Positions 24,373 to 35,073 of a stretch of 64,000 nucleotides of DNA are shown one piece after another. The DNA comes from Hyalangium ruber. Lineage in GTDB: Bacteria > Myxococcota > Myxococcia > Myxococcales > Myxococcaceae. The notes below the pieces were generated by a model. It was not told the origin of the DNA. It saw only the letters and a program-made list of their open reading frames with translations, and searched no databases. Each line of letters starts with the position of its first letter. Within the stretch, counting starts at the first letter, position 1. The position numbers and the translations under genes are program-made. The stretch covers positions 1-64,000 of the forward strand of contig NZ_JAXIVS010000024.1 of the NCBI RefSeq assembly GCF_034259325.1, in the 5' to 3' direction.

Positions 24373-26634
24373 ATGGCTGGCTCGCCCCTGCTGCGCACGA
24401 GTGAGAAGTGTCCGGTCGAGTTCGATCCCGGGCTCACGGATCGCACCTGCTCGCTCCAGCCGGTGGAGGGAGTGCCGGGAGCGTACCTGTTGGCGCCGGT
24501 GCTCTCGCGAGAGGAGTGCGAGCAGCTGATCGCGGCCACGGAGGCGCTGGGGTACGCGCCGAAGAAGAGCCGGCGTTCGGGGCCCCCCATCCGGACGAAC
24601 ATGCGGTTGCTGTACGAGGCGCACCCGGAGCTGGTCTCCACGCTGGCGTCGCGGATGCGGCCTCACCTGGAGTCGATCGACGTGAGCGCGGCGGGCAGGT
24701 GGCGGTTGTTGGAGGGCAGCCGCTTTCCGAACGAGCGCTGGAGGATGAACCGCTACTCGGAGGGCGAAGAGTTCTTCCCGCACTTCGACACGGGGTACGA
24801 GTTGGGGCGGGACAGCCGCTCGCTGCTGAGCGTCATCCTCTATCTGAACGAGGACTTCGAGGAGGGAGACACGGTCTTCTTCCCGGGGGGACAGACGCGG
24901 GACAACATGCTGCCGGGGGACGAGGATGCACGGGAGGTGCGCGTCCGGCCGGCGGCGGGAACGGCGCTGGTGTTCCACCATTACGGACCGCTGAGCCCGA
25001 GGCACTCGGGGCTCTCTCCGGTGCGGTGCCAGCGGCCGAAGTACATCATCCGCACGGACATCTTCTACGAGCGGGAGCCGGTGCCCGCGAGCGCCACGCT
25101 CTTCGGGCGCAGTCCGGAGATGCACCGGTGCGTGGTGCTGCTGGGGCCTCCGGGCGCGGGGAAGAGCACCCAGCTTCGCCAGGTCTCGGAGGCGCTGGGG
25201 TTCACGGGGCTGGACTTCGGGCACTGCGTCCGGCGCGAGTTGGCACAGGGCACGGAGCTGGGCGCGCGCATCCAGGAGTTCCGGAGGAAGCGAACGGCGC
25301 TGCAGGATGCGGCCTTCGGAGCGACAGGGGCCCAGCGGAGACCGGGCGGGTGGCTGCCGGATGCCCTGGGCCTGGAGATGGTCGAGAAGCAGATCGAGGG
25401 CCTCGGTCTCTCACGCGGGGTGCTGATCGACGGCTTCCCGCGCATGCGCTCCCAGTCCAACTTCCTGGAGGGCAGCCGCTGGCTGTTGCTCGCGGCGGTG
25501 TACCTGCGCGTAGACGAGCGCGTGCGGGAGGAGCGCCTGCAGGGGCGAACCATCGATCCGGCCACGGGACAACCCTTCCATGCGAAGCACGCGCCATCGA
25601 GCCAGCCGGCACAGGCCGTCAAGCGGCCCGAGGACGCGCCGGAGTCAGTGAACGCGCGAATGGTGGACTGGGAGCGGGACACGGTGCCGCTCCTGGAGCA
25701 CTACGCCAAGCGCGGGGTGGCGGTGGAGGTGGACGCCAACGGGCCGCCCGAAGAGGTAACGCGCGCCATCCTCCATGCTTTGTCTCGGAGGCTCCTGGAA
25801 GAAGCCACTCCCCTCTTCCCCCCTGCCCTGTCCGAGCTGTTGGCCAACGCGACAAGCGACGGAGTGAACCGCGCATCCCGCCCGGACTCCCTGGTGTTCC
25901 GGTACGAGCCCCCATCCGGGCCCGCGCTCTACCTCAAGCTGGCACCCCCCTGGGGAGCACCGCTGAGCACCGAAGCCCGCTTCCTCCAGTCCGCGAGCGC
26001 CCGTCGACTCGGGCTGAGCGTGCCCACCTGCCGAGGCCTCTTCACGATCGGAGGGGACGTGACGGCCTTCGTCACCGAGGAACTCCCCGGGACCTCCGCC
26101 AAGCGCGCCGCTCAGGCGTTCACCCAGGACACAGAGCGCGACGCGCTCGTGCGCAATCTGGCTTGGGCACTGGGACAGTTCCACGCGCTACCGGTGACCG
26201 AGGGGCTTACCGACCATTCCATAGCGGCCCTGCTGCGACGCGCGCGGGAGCGCCTCACCCGAGGCGAGGTGCCGCTGCGCAATTTCACCGCCAAGTATGG
26301 CCTCACCCTGAACAACACCGCCGAACTCACCCAGGAACTCGAGCGCATCGAGAGCGCTGCGCGGGCACTGCCAGAGGGGCCACGAGTATTCCTCCACGGA
26401 GATCCCTGCCTGCCCAACTTCCGGGTGGATGACCGCGGCGCGTTCATCGGAGCCCTGGATCTCTCAGGGGTCAGCTTAGGGGACCGTTATTGGGACATCG
26501 CCCTGGCCCACTGGTCCGTGCAGCACAACCTGGGTGCGCCGTGGGCGGAACGCTTCCTCGAAGTCGCCAGTCAGGGCGCCATCGACCGGGAGCGTCTGAA
26601 GTTCTTCACCGATCTCCGCAGGTTCCTGGTGTGA
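24373..26634 (+). CDS. triple fusion: prolyl-4-hydroxylase-type dioxygenase / adenylate kinase-like / APH phosphotransferase
   Basis: A 753-residue protein joining three complete enzyme modules. Residues 30-235 are a P4H-type Fe(II)/2-oxoglutarate dioxygenase with HFD (His137, Asp139), RHSGLSP (His211) and Lys223 for 2-oxoglutarate. Residues 252-470 are adenylate kinase-like: P-loop GPPGAGKST (K264), an AMP-site region with an insertion at about 305-326, DGFPR (353-357), a LID (RLQGRTIDPATGQPFHAKH) and an Arg-rich KRPED...NAR. Residues 480-753 resemble APH(3')-type kinases: Lys522, HGDPCLPN (675-682) and ALDLSGVSLGDRYWDIA. All visible catalytic residues are kept. The stop overlaps the next gene's GTG by four bases. 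I know of no named family with this order. Together the modules could hydroxylate and phosphorylate one substrate, which is inference. Confidence 0.85.
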   Translation: MAGSPLLRTSEKCPVEFDPGLTDRTCSLQPVEGVPGAYLLAPVLSREECEQLIAATEALGYAPKKSRRSGPPIRTNMRLLYEAHPELVSTLASRMRPHLESIDVSAAGRWRLLEGSRFPNERWRMNRYSEGEEFFPHFDTGYELGRDSRSLLSVILYLNEDFEEGDTVFFPGGQTRDNMLPGDEDAREVRVRPAAGTALVFHHYGPLSPRHSGLSPVRCQRPKYIIRTDIFYEREPVPASATLFGRSPEMHRCVVLLGPPGAGKSTQLRQVSEALGFTGLDFGHCVRRELAQGTELGARIQEFRRKRTALQDAAFGATGAQRRPGGWLPDALGLEMVEKQIEGLGLSRGVLIDGFPRMRSQSNFLEGSRWLLLAAVYLRVDERVREERLQGRTIDPATGQPFHAKHAPSSQPAQAVKRPEDAPESVNARMVDWERDTVPLLEHYAKRGVAVEVDANGPPEEVTRAILHALSRRLLEEATPLFPPALSELLANATSDGVNRASRPDSLVFRYEPPSGPALYLKLAPPWGAPLSTEARFLQSASARRLGLSVPTCRGLFTIGGDVTAFVTEELPGTSAKRAAQAFTQDTERDALVRNLAWALGQFHALPVTEGLTDHSIAALLRRARERLTRGEVPLRNFTAKYGLTLNNTAELTQELERIESAARALPEGPRVFLHGDPCLPNFRVDDRGAFIGALDLSGVSLGDRYWDIALAHWSVQHNLGAPWAERFLEVASQGAIDRERLKFFTDLRRFLV

Positions 26635-28034
26635 GCCCTTCCCACGAGCCCATCCGCCATATCGCGATCATCGGCCTGGGCTGGCACGCCCGCCGCGTCT
26701 ACTACCCATGGCTGGAGGAAGCCGCGCTCCAGGGACGCCTGCGCATCAGCGCGGTGGTGGACTTGCACGACAACAGCACTGCGGTGCAAGGCTTCCTCGA
26801 CCAGCGCCGGGTGACGCCGGACCAACTCCTCCTGACAGAGCCCAGCACCGAGCCCGGGCGCCTGCCCGAAACGGTCACCGCGCAGCTCGCCACGCTAAGG
26901 TCCGCCGGGAAGCTGGACGGAGTGGTGATCTCCACCGAGCCCCGAGCGCATAAGGGCTACGTGCTGTGGGCGCTGAGCAACGACGTCCATGTGCTGTTGG
27001 ACAAGCCCATCACGGCTCCGGCCACCGCCACGAACACAGCGGAGGTCGCCCAGGAACTGTGGAGTGACTTCGAGGACATCTCCCGAGCGCTGGCGGCCTC
27101 GAAGGCGCGACTCGTGGTGCAGGCCCAGCGCCGGGTGCATCCGGGCTACACCTTCATCAAGCGCTACCTGGACGGCTTCCTCCAGGAGTTCGGAGTGCCG
27201 ATCTCCTTCCTGGACAGCTACCACGCCGACGGCATGTGGGTGATGCCGGACGAGTGGGACCGCGAGCACCACGCCTACAAGTACCGAACCGGCAAGCTGT
27301 TGCATTCGGGCTACCACTTCGTGGACCTGGCCTCCTGGCTGTTGGAGAGCAACGACCGCCTGAGCTCCGCGCCAAGCTCCCTGGAGTTCCAGGTCCAGAC
27401 GTTCCAGCCGAGTGACTTCCTGGCGCTGCTGGACGGTCGCTACGAGCGACTGTTCGGAGCAGGGAGCGCGCCCAAGCCGGTCCCATCCGTCGAGAACCAC
27501 GGGGAGATGGACCTGATGCTTATGGGACGCATCCTCTCGGAGGGGCACGTCCGCACCCTGCTCTCCCTCCAGTTGTTGCAGAACTCCTTCTCCCGCCGCG
27601 CATCACCGGCTCCACCCGTCGACCTCTACAAGGGAGCCGGGAGAGTGCGGCACGAGCGACTGAACCTGCAAGTGGGGCCGTTGCTCAACCTCCAGGTCCA
27701 TTCCTACCAGGCCTACGAGGTACGGGACCGACGGGAGCAATTTCCCTACGGCCCGGGGCACCTCGACCACTTCGACGTCCACGTGTTCCGAAACTCGGAC
27801 GTGGTGGGAGGCACCAGCTTCGAGAAGCTCGAGTTCGGCAAAGCGGCCCAGCGCCAGGGCCATAATGAGCAGGCGCGCATGGACCTGCTGGAGACGTTCG
27901 TGGAAGGGCGTCCGAGCGGCTCCGAGCTGGAAGACCACCGCCGGACCAACCTCTGGCTCTCCCGCATCTACCAGGCCATCCACGGGCGGCAGACCGAGGC
28001 GCTCTCGGTCTGCACCCTGCCCTGGAAGGACTGA
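26631..28034 (+). CDS. Gfo/Idh/MocA-family oxidoreductase
   Basis: A 467-residue NAD(P)-dependent dehydrogenase. The Rossmann motif IIGLGWHARR is at about 13-22, and the family's catalytic Lys is in LLDKPIT (124-128). A long C-terminal beta-sheet substrate domain contains HSGYHFVDLASWLL. It is about 100 residues longer than typical sugar oxidoreductases of the family. It starts at GTG 26631, overlapping the triple-fusion stop as GTGA, so both are made from one message. The substrate is probably a sugar or cyclitol, which would suit an APH-type kinase partner; this is inference. A bidirectional terminator follows. Confidence 0.85.
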   Translation: MSPSHEPIRHIAIIGLGWHARRVYYPWLEEAALQGRLRISAVVDLHDNSTAVQGFLDQRRVTPDQLLLTEPSTEPGRLPETVTAQLATLRSAGKLDGVVISTEPRAHKGYVLWALSNDVHVLLDKPITAPATATNTAEVAQELWSDFEDISRALAASKARLVVQAQRRVHPGYTFIKRYLDGFLQEFGVPISFLDSYHADGMWVMPDEWDREHHAYKYRTGKLLHSGYHFVDLASWLLESNDRLSSAPSSLEFQVQTFQPSDFLALLDGRYERLFGAGSAPKPVPSVENHGEMDLMLMGRILSEGHVRTLLSLQLLQNSFSRRASPAPPVDLYKGAGRVRHERLNLQVGPLLNLQVHSYQAYEVRDRREQFPYGPGHLDHFDVHVFRNSDVVGGTSFEKLEFGKAAQRQGHNEQARMDLLETFVEGRPSGSELEDHRRTNLWLSRIYQAIHGRQTEALSVCTLPWKD

Positions 28035-28056
28035 GCCCCTCGGTGGGGCACTGAGC

Positions 28057-28083
28057 AAACCTGTCTGACAACCAGACAGGTTT
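28057..28083. terminator. bidirectional stem-loop terminator
   Basis: AAACCTGTCTG and CAGACAGGTTT form a perfect 11-bp stem with a five-base loop. It lies between the converging Gfo/Idh/MocA and acyl-CoA mutase genes, 23 bases from each stop, and reads as a terminator with a short T-run in both directions. Confidence 0.75.
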
Positions 28084-28106
28084 AGCTGAAGTGCGCCCGA
28101 AGGAGC

Positions 28107-30014
<1,908 letters not shown>

Positions 30015-30070
30015 GGCGCGGGGATGTAGCACCCGCACCCAGGGGTCGCAAGCCGAGCGGACTCCGGCTG

Positions 30071-31264
30071 TTAGCGGTGCTTCGTGAGCCCTTCACGCAG
30101 GCGGCGGACGCCCTCGTCCAGCACCCCGTCCGTCTTGCAGAAGGCGAAGCGCGCGAAGCCTTGGCCCAGGTGCCGGTGCTCCGGGGAATAGAAGACGCTG
30201 GGGGGAATGGCCGCCACGCCCACCTGCGTCACCAGGTGCCGACAGAAAGCCATGTCGTCTGGAAAGCCCAGGTGGGAGATGTTCGTCAGGATGAAGTAGC
30301 TCCCCTCGGGAGCGTGCGCCGGAAGCCCCGCCTCCTTGAGCCCGCGCAGCAGCTTCTCACGCCGGGCCAGGTACTGCGTCGCCAGCTCCTGGAAGTAGCT
30401 GTCCGGTAGACGCAGTGCGGCGGCGGTGGCCACCTGCAACGGCGAGGCGGTGGCGAATGTCACGAACTGGTGTGCGCGCTGCACCGCGTCACGGAGCGAA
30501 GGCGGCGCGATGACCCAGCCGATCTTCCACCCGGTGAGGCTGAACGTCTTGCCCATGCTGCTCACGGTGACGGTCCGGTCCGCTAGCACGGGCACGGTGG
30601 AGGGGCGCACGTGTCGGGCTGGCGCGAAGACGATGTGCTCGTACACCTCGTCCGAGAGCACCTTCACGTCATGCTCCGCGCACAGGCCTCCGAGGAACTC
30701 CAATTCCTCGCGGGTGAAGACCTTGCCAGTGGGGTTGTGCGGCGTGTTGAGGATGAGCAGCCGCGTGCGAGGACCGAACGCCGCGCGGACCTCCTCGCGG
30801 TCGAACCACCACGTGGCGTGCTGGGCGTCCGGCGGCCGCAGCGGCACGTAGCGCGCCTTGGCCCCGACGAAGGTGATGTTCGCGTCGTAGGAGTCGTAGA
30901 AGGGCTCGAACGCCACCACCTCGTCGCCGGGATCCACCAGCCCGAGGATGACGTCGAGGATGGCCTCGGTGGCACCGCTGGTGACGGTGACCATGGTGTC
31001 CGGGTTCACCTGCTGGCCGTAGAAGCGCGCGGCGTGCTCGGCGATGGCCTGGCGCAGGTCCTTGGCCCCCATGCCCATGGCGTACTGGTTGACGCCGTCG
31101 CGGATGGCGCGCTGGGCGGCCTCCTTCACCGCCTCCGGGCCGTCGAAGTCGGGGAAGCCCTGCCCCAGGTTCACCGCCCCGTGTTTCAGGGCGAGCGCGC
31201 TGAACTCGGAGAAGACCGTGGTGCCGAAGCGGGAGACGCGTTCCGCGGCGGGAGACCGGCTCAT
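30071..31264 (-). CDS. class I/II PLP-dependent aminotransferase
   Basis: A 397-residue fold-type I aminotransferase of standard length. It has [11 protein letters not shown] near the N-terminus, GATEAILDV for phosphate binding, [18 protein letters not shown] (Asp/Tyr contacting PLP) and [16 protein letters not shown] with the PLP Lys, plus a C-terminal Arg in FARFAF. The pattern is closest to the kynurenine/methionine aminotransferase group (YbdL- and KAT-like), which uses 2-oxo acids as acceptors. It is probably cytoplasmic amino-acid metabolism. It follows the mutase gene in the same direction across 56 bases, but shared function is not obvious. Confidence 0.88.
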   Translation of the reverse strand: MSRSPAAERVSRFGTTVFSEFSALALKHGAVNLGQGFPDFDGPEAVKEAAQRAIRDGVNQYAMGMGAKDLRQAIAEHAARFYGQQVNPDTMVTVTSGATEAILDVILGLVDPGDEVVAFEPFYDSYDANITFVGAKARYVPLRPPDAQHATWWFDREEVRAAFGPRTRLLILNTPHNPTGKVFTREELEFLGGLCAEHDVKVLSDEVYEHIVFAPARHVRPSTVPVLADRTVTVSSMGKTFSLTGWKIGWVIAPPSLRDAVQRAHQFVTFATASPLQVATAAALRLPDSYFQELATQYLARREKLLRGLKEAGLPAHAPEGSYFILTNISHLGFPDDMAFCRHLVTQVGVAAIPPSVFYSPEHRHLGQGFARFAFCKTDGVLDEGVRRLREGLTKHR

Positions 31265-31304
31265 GGGGAGACTCCTGGAGCCGGCGGTGGAGGAGCGGCC
31301 GGCG

Positions 31305-32261
31305 CTAGGGGCGCACGATAGCGTTCATGGCGACGGAACGCTCGGTTGCGAAGCTCCGGCGGCGGCTCCCCACCCGCGACAGGGCCACCGAGAGCCCCGC
31401 CACCAGCACCACCACGGGCAGCACGACCACGAGGTCCGTGGCGTAGTGGAAGCGCCCCGAGAGCGTCGCGACGATGAGGCCCAGGCCGGGCAGCAGCATC
31501 ACCCAGAAGAAGCGCCGCGCGAACCGCCACGCATAGAAGAACAGCAGCAGCGTCGTCCCGGTGTGGCCCGAGGGGAAGCAATCCCGGGTGAAGGCGGGCA
31601 GGCGCATCAGCGAATCCAGCAGCGGGGTGAGCAGCGGCCCGGTGAGGGGCCCCGGGAAGGCATCCAGGAGGAAGAACCGGGGGCCGATCGCGGGCACCAG
31701 CGCATAGCCGGCGTAGTTCAGGGTGAAGAAGAGGCTGAGGCCCAGGATGAGCTCATCGAAAGCCGTGGTGCGCCTTTGGAGGTACAGCACCACGCCCAGC
31801 GCCACGGCCCACACGAAGTGGCCGTAGTAGCAGAGCATCAGCACGTCATGGAGCCACGGCGGCACCGCGTTCGAGACGTGGACGGACACCTGAACGCCGA
31901 ACAGCCGCGCCTCCAACTGGGCAAGCTGCGCGTCCCGGAGCACGGGGTTGAGGGCATCCACCAGCGGGTTGAGCAGATCGTGGCCCAAGCCCGCCACGGG
32001 CAGCAGCCAGAAGTCCGCCACCCACTTCACGGGCCGGAAACGCGGCCACGTGGCCTGCACCGTGCGAAGCCCCAGCAGCCCGAGGGCGAAGAGGCCAAAG
32101 GCCAGCGCGGACTTCAGCGCTCCAGGCGCCCAGCGCGCCGGTCCCAGGAGCAACAGGGCAGCGAGCGAGCAGGCGGCGATGAGGACGAGGTCCGCGCCTC
32201 GCAGGCGCACCTTTCGCCCGCGTTCGAGCCATCTCAAGCTGTCGAGCGACCAGGGACTCAT
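31305..32261 (-). CDS. PAP2-family phosphatase/transferase, inositolphosphotransferase-like
   Basis: A 318-residue multi-pass membrane protein (about six helices). The PAP2 active site is seen in CFPSGHTG (His of motif 2) and LSGRFHYATD (motif 3, Arg-His-Asp), as in the PAP2_3 subgroup that contains AUR1/IPT1-like enzymes moving phospho-head-groups onto ceramide. The ATG at 32261 overlaps the stop of the RND gene by four bases. Divergent from these two genes is a ceramide biosynthesis operon, so a role in sphingolipid head-group transfer or lipid dephosphorylation is attractive, though unproven. Confidence 0.82.
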   Translation of the reverse strand: MSPWSLDSLRWLERGRKVRLRGADLVLIAACSLAALLLLGPARWAPGALKSALAFGLFALGLLGLRTVQATWPRFRPVKWVADFWLLPVAGLGHDLLNPLVDALNPVLRDAQLAQLEARLFGVQVSVHVSNAVPPWLHDVLMLCYYGHFVWAVALGVVLYLQRRTTAFDELILGLSLFFTLNYAGYALVPAIGPRFFLLDAFPGPLTGPLLTPLLDSLMRLPAFTRDCFPSGHTGTTLLLFFYAWRFARRFFWVMLLPGLGLIVATLSGRFHYATDLVVVLPVVVLVAGLSVALSRVGSRRRSFATERSVAMNAIVRP

Positions 32262-34750
32262 GCCGACTTCCGCTCCTCGGCGGCCTCCCCATGCGCACGT
32301 GTCGCGTCGATCTCCAGGCTTCGAACCACCGCTCCCTCCCCTGCCCCCTCTACCCCTCGTGCCTTCCACCGCTCAATCAGCGCCAGCAGCGCCGGGAAGA
32401 AGATTGTTGTTCCCAGAAAGGTGCACACGACCCCTAGGAGCGCAATCTGTCCAATGGAGCGCAGGCCCTGGTGGCTGGCCACCAGCAAGGCGCCGTAGCC
32501 CGCGGCGTTGGACAGCGTGGCCACCACGGCGGCCAGGCCTGTGTGTCGCACCACCTTGCCCAGTGAGCCCGGCCCCTCCTCTTCATAGCGGTGGAAGAGG
32601 TGTACGGAGTTGTCCACCGCGATGGCCAGCAGGTTGGGCAACACCACCGCGTTGATGAAGTTGAGCTGCACGTCGAACAGGTACATGCCCCCAGCGAGGC
32701 ACACCATGCCGAGGAACAGCGGCCCCGCCACCAGCAGCGCGCGCTTCAGGCTGCGCAGGCTGGCGAAGATGGCCAGGAACACCACCACCGCCGCCGCGCC
32801 GAGGATGAAGGGCCCATCTCCCCGCACCAGCGCGAAGATGCGCGAGGCGATGCGGTTGCTGTCGAGCACCGACAGATCGATGTTCCGCCCCCGCGCCCCC
32901 TCCACCACCTCATCGAGCTGCGCGGCCCAGCGGTGCAGATCCCGCGTGTCGTAGTTGGACACCGAGGGGAACAGCAGCAGGAACATCCCCTGCCCATCCA
33001 GCGCCTCGAAGCGCCGGCGCGCCTCCACCGGTAGCTCGTTCAAGCCATACGGCTGGGCCTTCAGCAGGTACTTGAAGACCGTCAGGCGCGGATCGTCGTC
33101 GAACGACTCGGGGACGTTGGCCACCAGTTCGCGCAGGCGCTGGAGCTCCTTCTGCCGGTTCTCCAGATCGCTGGGGAGCAGATCCACGAGCGAGGTGGAG
33201 CGCAGGAACACGGAGTCGGCGCCGTGCCGAGCCTGGACCTCGGAGATGAGGTCGCGCACCACCCGCGCCTCCTCCAGATCCTTCACCAGGAGGATGGCCG
33301 GGTTGAGGGGCGCACCGAGCTGCGTGGTGATGTGATCGTCCAGGCGCGAGGAGGGCGAGTCCCCCTTGAGCTTGCGCATGTCCGTCTCGAAACCGAGCTG
33401 GGGCGAGACGATGGCGGAGAAGCTCGCGAAGGCCAGCACCGCCAGGGCGACGCCGCTGATGATGGGCGTGGGCCAGCGCCTGCCAGAGCGCTCCGGCGTG
33501 CTGGGACGCGCCCCCTCGGACACGGTGGCGGCCCGCGCGCGGTTCGGGCGCAGACGCTCGGCGATGGCCAGCAGCGACGGCCCCAGCCCGTACGTGACGA
33601 GCACCGCCAGCAGCACGCCCATGCCGGCCAGCAGGCCGAACTGATTGAAGGCGTGGAACTGCGCGAACATCAGCACGAAGAAGGCGGCCGCGTTGGTGAC
33701 AGCCGAGGTGATGGCGCCTGCGAAGGTGCCGCGCACCGCCGCCGCGAGCGCCTCGGGCACGTCCTGGCGCTGGCGCTCCTCCCAGTAGCGCATGGACAGA
33801 TGCACGCCGTACTCGATGCCCAGGCCGATGAGGATGGCCACCAGGAAGCCCGTCACCACGTTCAGGTGCCCGATGGCCAGCTGCGCGAAGGCGAACGTGA
33901 GGATGACGCCCACCATCACCGGCAGCCCCACCACCGCCAGCGCCGACAGCCTCCGCGTGGCCAACAGAATGAGCCCCGCCGCCAGCAGCGCCGACAACAG
34001 GCCAGAGCGAGCCAGGTCCTGCCGCATCACCGCGTCCTCCTCGATGCGGCTCTGGAAGTTGCCCGTCGCGTCCACCTCCACACCCGGGTAGCCCTTGGCC
34101 ACCGTCGCGGCGACTGCCTTGGCCTCCTCCACGAACTGGCGCGCGAAGCCCAGGTCTCCGGCCGTCCCGGCCGGCTTGATCATCAGGTACACCTCGGAGC
34201 CGTCCGCCGAGGCCAGGTACTCCTTCACCGGCGGGGCCGCCGTGTACTTAGCCTTGATCTCATCGAAGCTCGGCGGAGGCTGCGTCTTCACCAGCTCCAC
34301 GTAGAAGGGGTTGACCTGTTGCCGCTCGTAGCGAAGCCGCGCCGAGAGTTCGGCGTACAGCGCGCGCAGCTGCTCGGTCGGCATCAGCAACAGACCGTGG
34401 CGCTTGAAGAAGCCCACGTCATAGCGGTGCTCGACGTAGCGGACGTTGGGCAGCGCCTCCAGCCGGCCCTGAAGCTCCACCGCGAAGGCCCGTAGCGCGT
34501 CGGGAGCGGCCCCCCGGGCGCGCAGCACCAGGTACCCGTCACCCCCCGCCTTCTGCGACACGCGTGTCAGATCCTGAACTTCGCGCGCCCCCTCGGGCAG
34601 CAGTTCCACGAAGGAGCCACGGAACTCCAGCCGCGACGCCAACAGCCCGCCGCCGACCCCCAAAACCAGGAACGCGGCCAGCACCCGCCAGGGGCGGGTC
34701 AGCGCTAACCGCATGAATCGACTGAACCCCTGCTGACGCCACATCTGCAC
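32258..34750 (-). CDS. RND/MMPL-family lipid exporter, HpnN-like
   Basis: An 830-residue inner-membrane transporter with the duplicated RND layout: helix 1 (about 24-44), a large periplasmic loop, five helices (about 260-430), then a second copy with a second loop (480-650) and the last five helices. SSD-type segments include GIEYGVHLSMRY and IAVDNSVHLFHRY. The GTG at 34750 has GGGGGAG five bases upstream; ATG 34744 is equivalent. HpnN/MMPL relatives move hopanoids and other lipids to the outer membrane. It is cotranscribed with the PAP2 gene and divergent from the ceramide operon. Confidence 0.85.
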   Translation of the reverse strand: MQMWRQQGFSRFMRLALTRPWRVLAAFLVLGVGGGLLASRLEFRGSFVELLPEGAREVQDLTRVSQKAGGDGYLVLRARGAAPDALRAFAVELQGRLEALPNVRYVEHRYDVGFFKRHGLLLMPTEQLRALYAELSARLRYERQQVNPFYVELVKTQPPPSFDEIKAKYTAAPPVKEYLASADGSEVYLMIKPAGTAGDLGFARQFVEEAKAVAATVAKGYPGVEVDATGNFQSRIEEDAVMRQDLARSGLLSALLAAGLILLATRRLSALAVVGLPVMVGVILTFAFAQLAIGHLNVVTGFLVAILIGLGIEYGVHLSMRYWEERQRQDVPEALAAAVRGTFAGAITSAVTNAAAFFVLMFAQFHAFNQFGLLAGMGVLLAVLVTYGLGPSLLAIAERLRPNRARAATVSEGARPSTPERSGRRWPTPIISGVALAVLAFASFSAIVSPQLGFETDMRKLKGDSPSSRLDDHITTQLGAPLNPAILLVKDLEEARVVRDLISEVQARHGADSVFLRSTSLVDLLPSDLENRQKELQRLRELVANVPESFDDDPRLTVFKYLLKAQPYGLNELPVEARRRFEALDGQGMFLLLFPSVSNYDTRDLHRWAAQLDEVVEGARGRNIDLSVLDSNRIASRIFALVRGDGPFILGAAAVVVFLAIFASLRSLKRALLVAGPLFLGMVCLAGGMYLFDVQLNFINAVVLPNLLAIAVDNSVHLFHRYEEEGPGSLGKVVRHTGLAAVVATLSNAAGYGALLVASHQGLRSIGQIALLGVVCTFLGTTIFFPALLALIERWKARGVEGAGEGAVVRSLEIDATRAHGEAAEERKSA

Positions 34751-34919
34751 CGGGCTCCCCCGCTATAGGCCGCATGAAGCAAACTTTCGGCCACATTCCT
34801 GTCAGGCTCTCGCGCCTAAATCCAGTGGGGGGCAAGACTTCCAGGGGGTTGGCGCGCAAGACGCCGATTTTCCGAGTCACCCCCCTGACACGATTGCCAT
34901 GGTATCGAAAGTTGGCGCC

Positions 34920-34948
34920 TTGACAGTCCTGGAAACCCTCTTTATTCA
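34920..34948 (+). promoter_or_regulatory. sigma-70-type promoter of the ceramide operon
   Basis: TTGACA (34920-34925) and TATTCA (34943-34948) are separated by exactly 17 bases in the 323-bp gap between divergent operons. Transcription would begin near 34955, leaving a leader of about 120 bases before the ATG at 35074. The rest of this gap shows only C/G-rich sequence with no further feature I can support. Confidence 0.6.
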
Positions 34949-35073
34949 CGCCCCCGCGTCGCCCCGAGAAGGTCGCACGCAGCACACATGGGTGCGGCAG
35001 GCCGGAACGCGCCCTGCAATGTGCGCGCCCCGGGTCTGTTCCCGGATCCCCCGACGCAGACAGAAGGACCACC

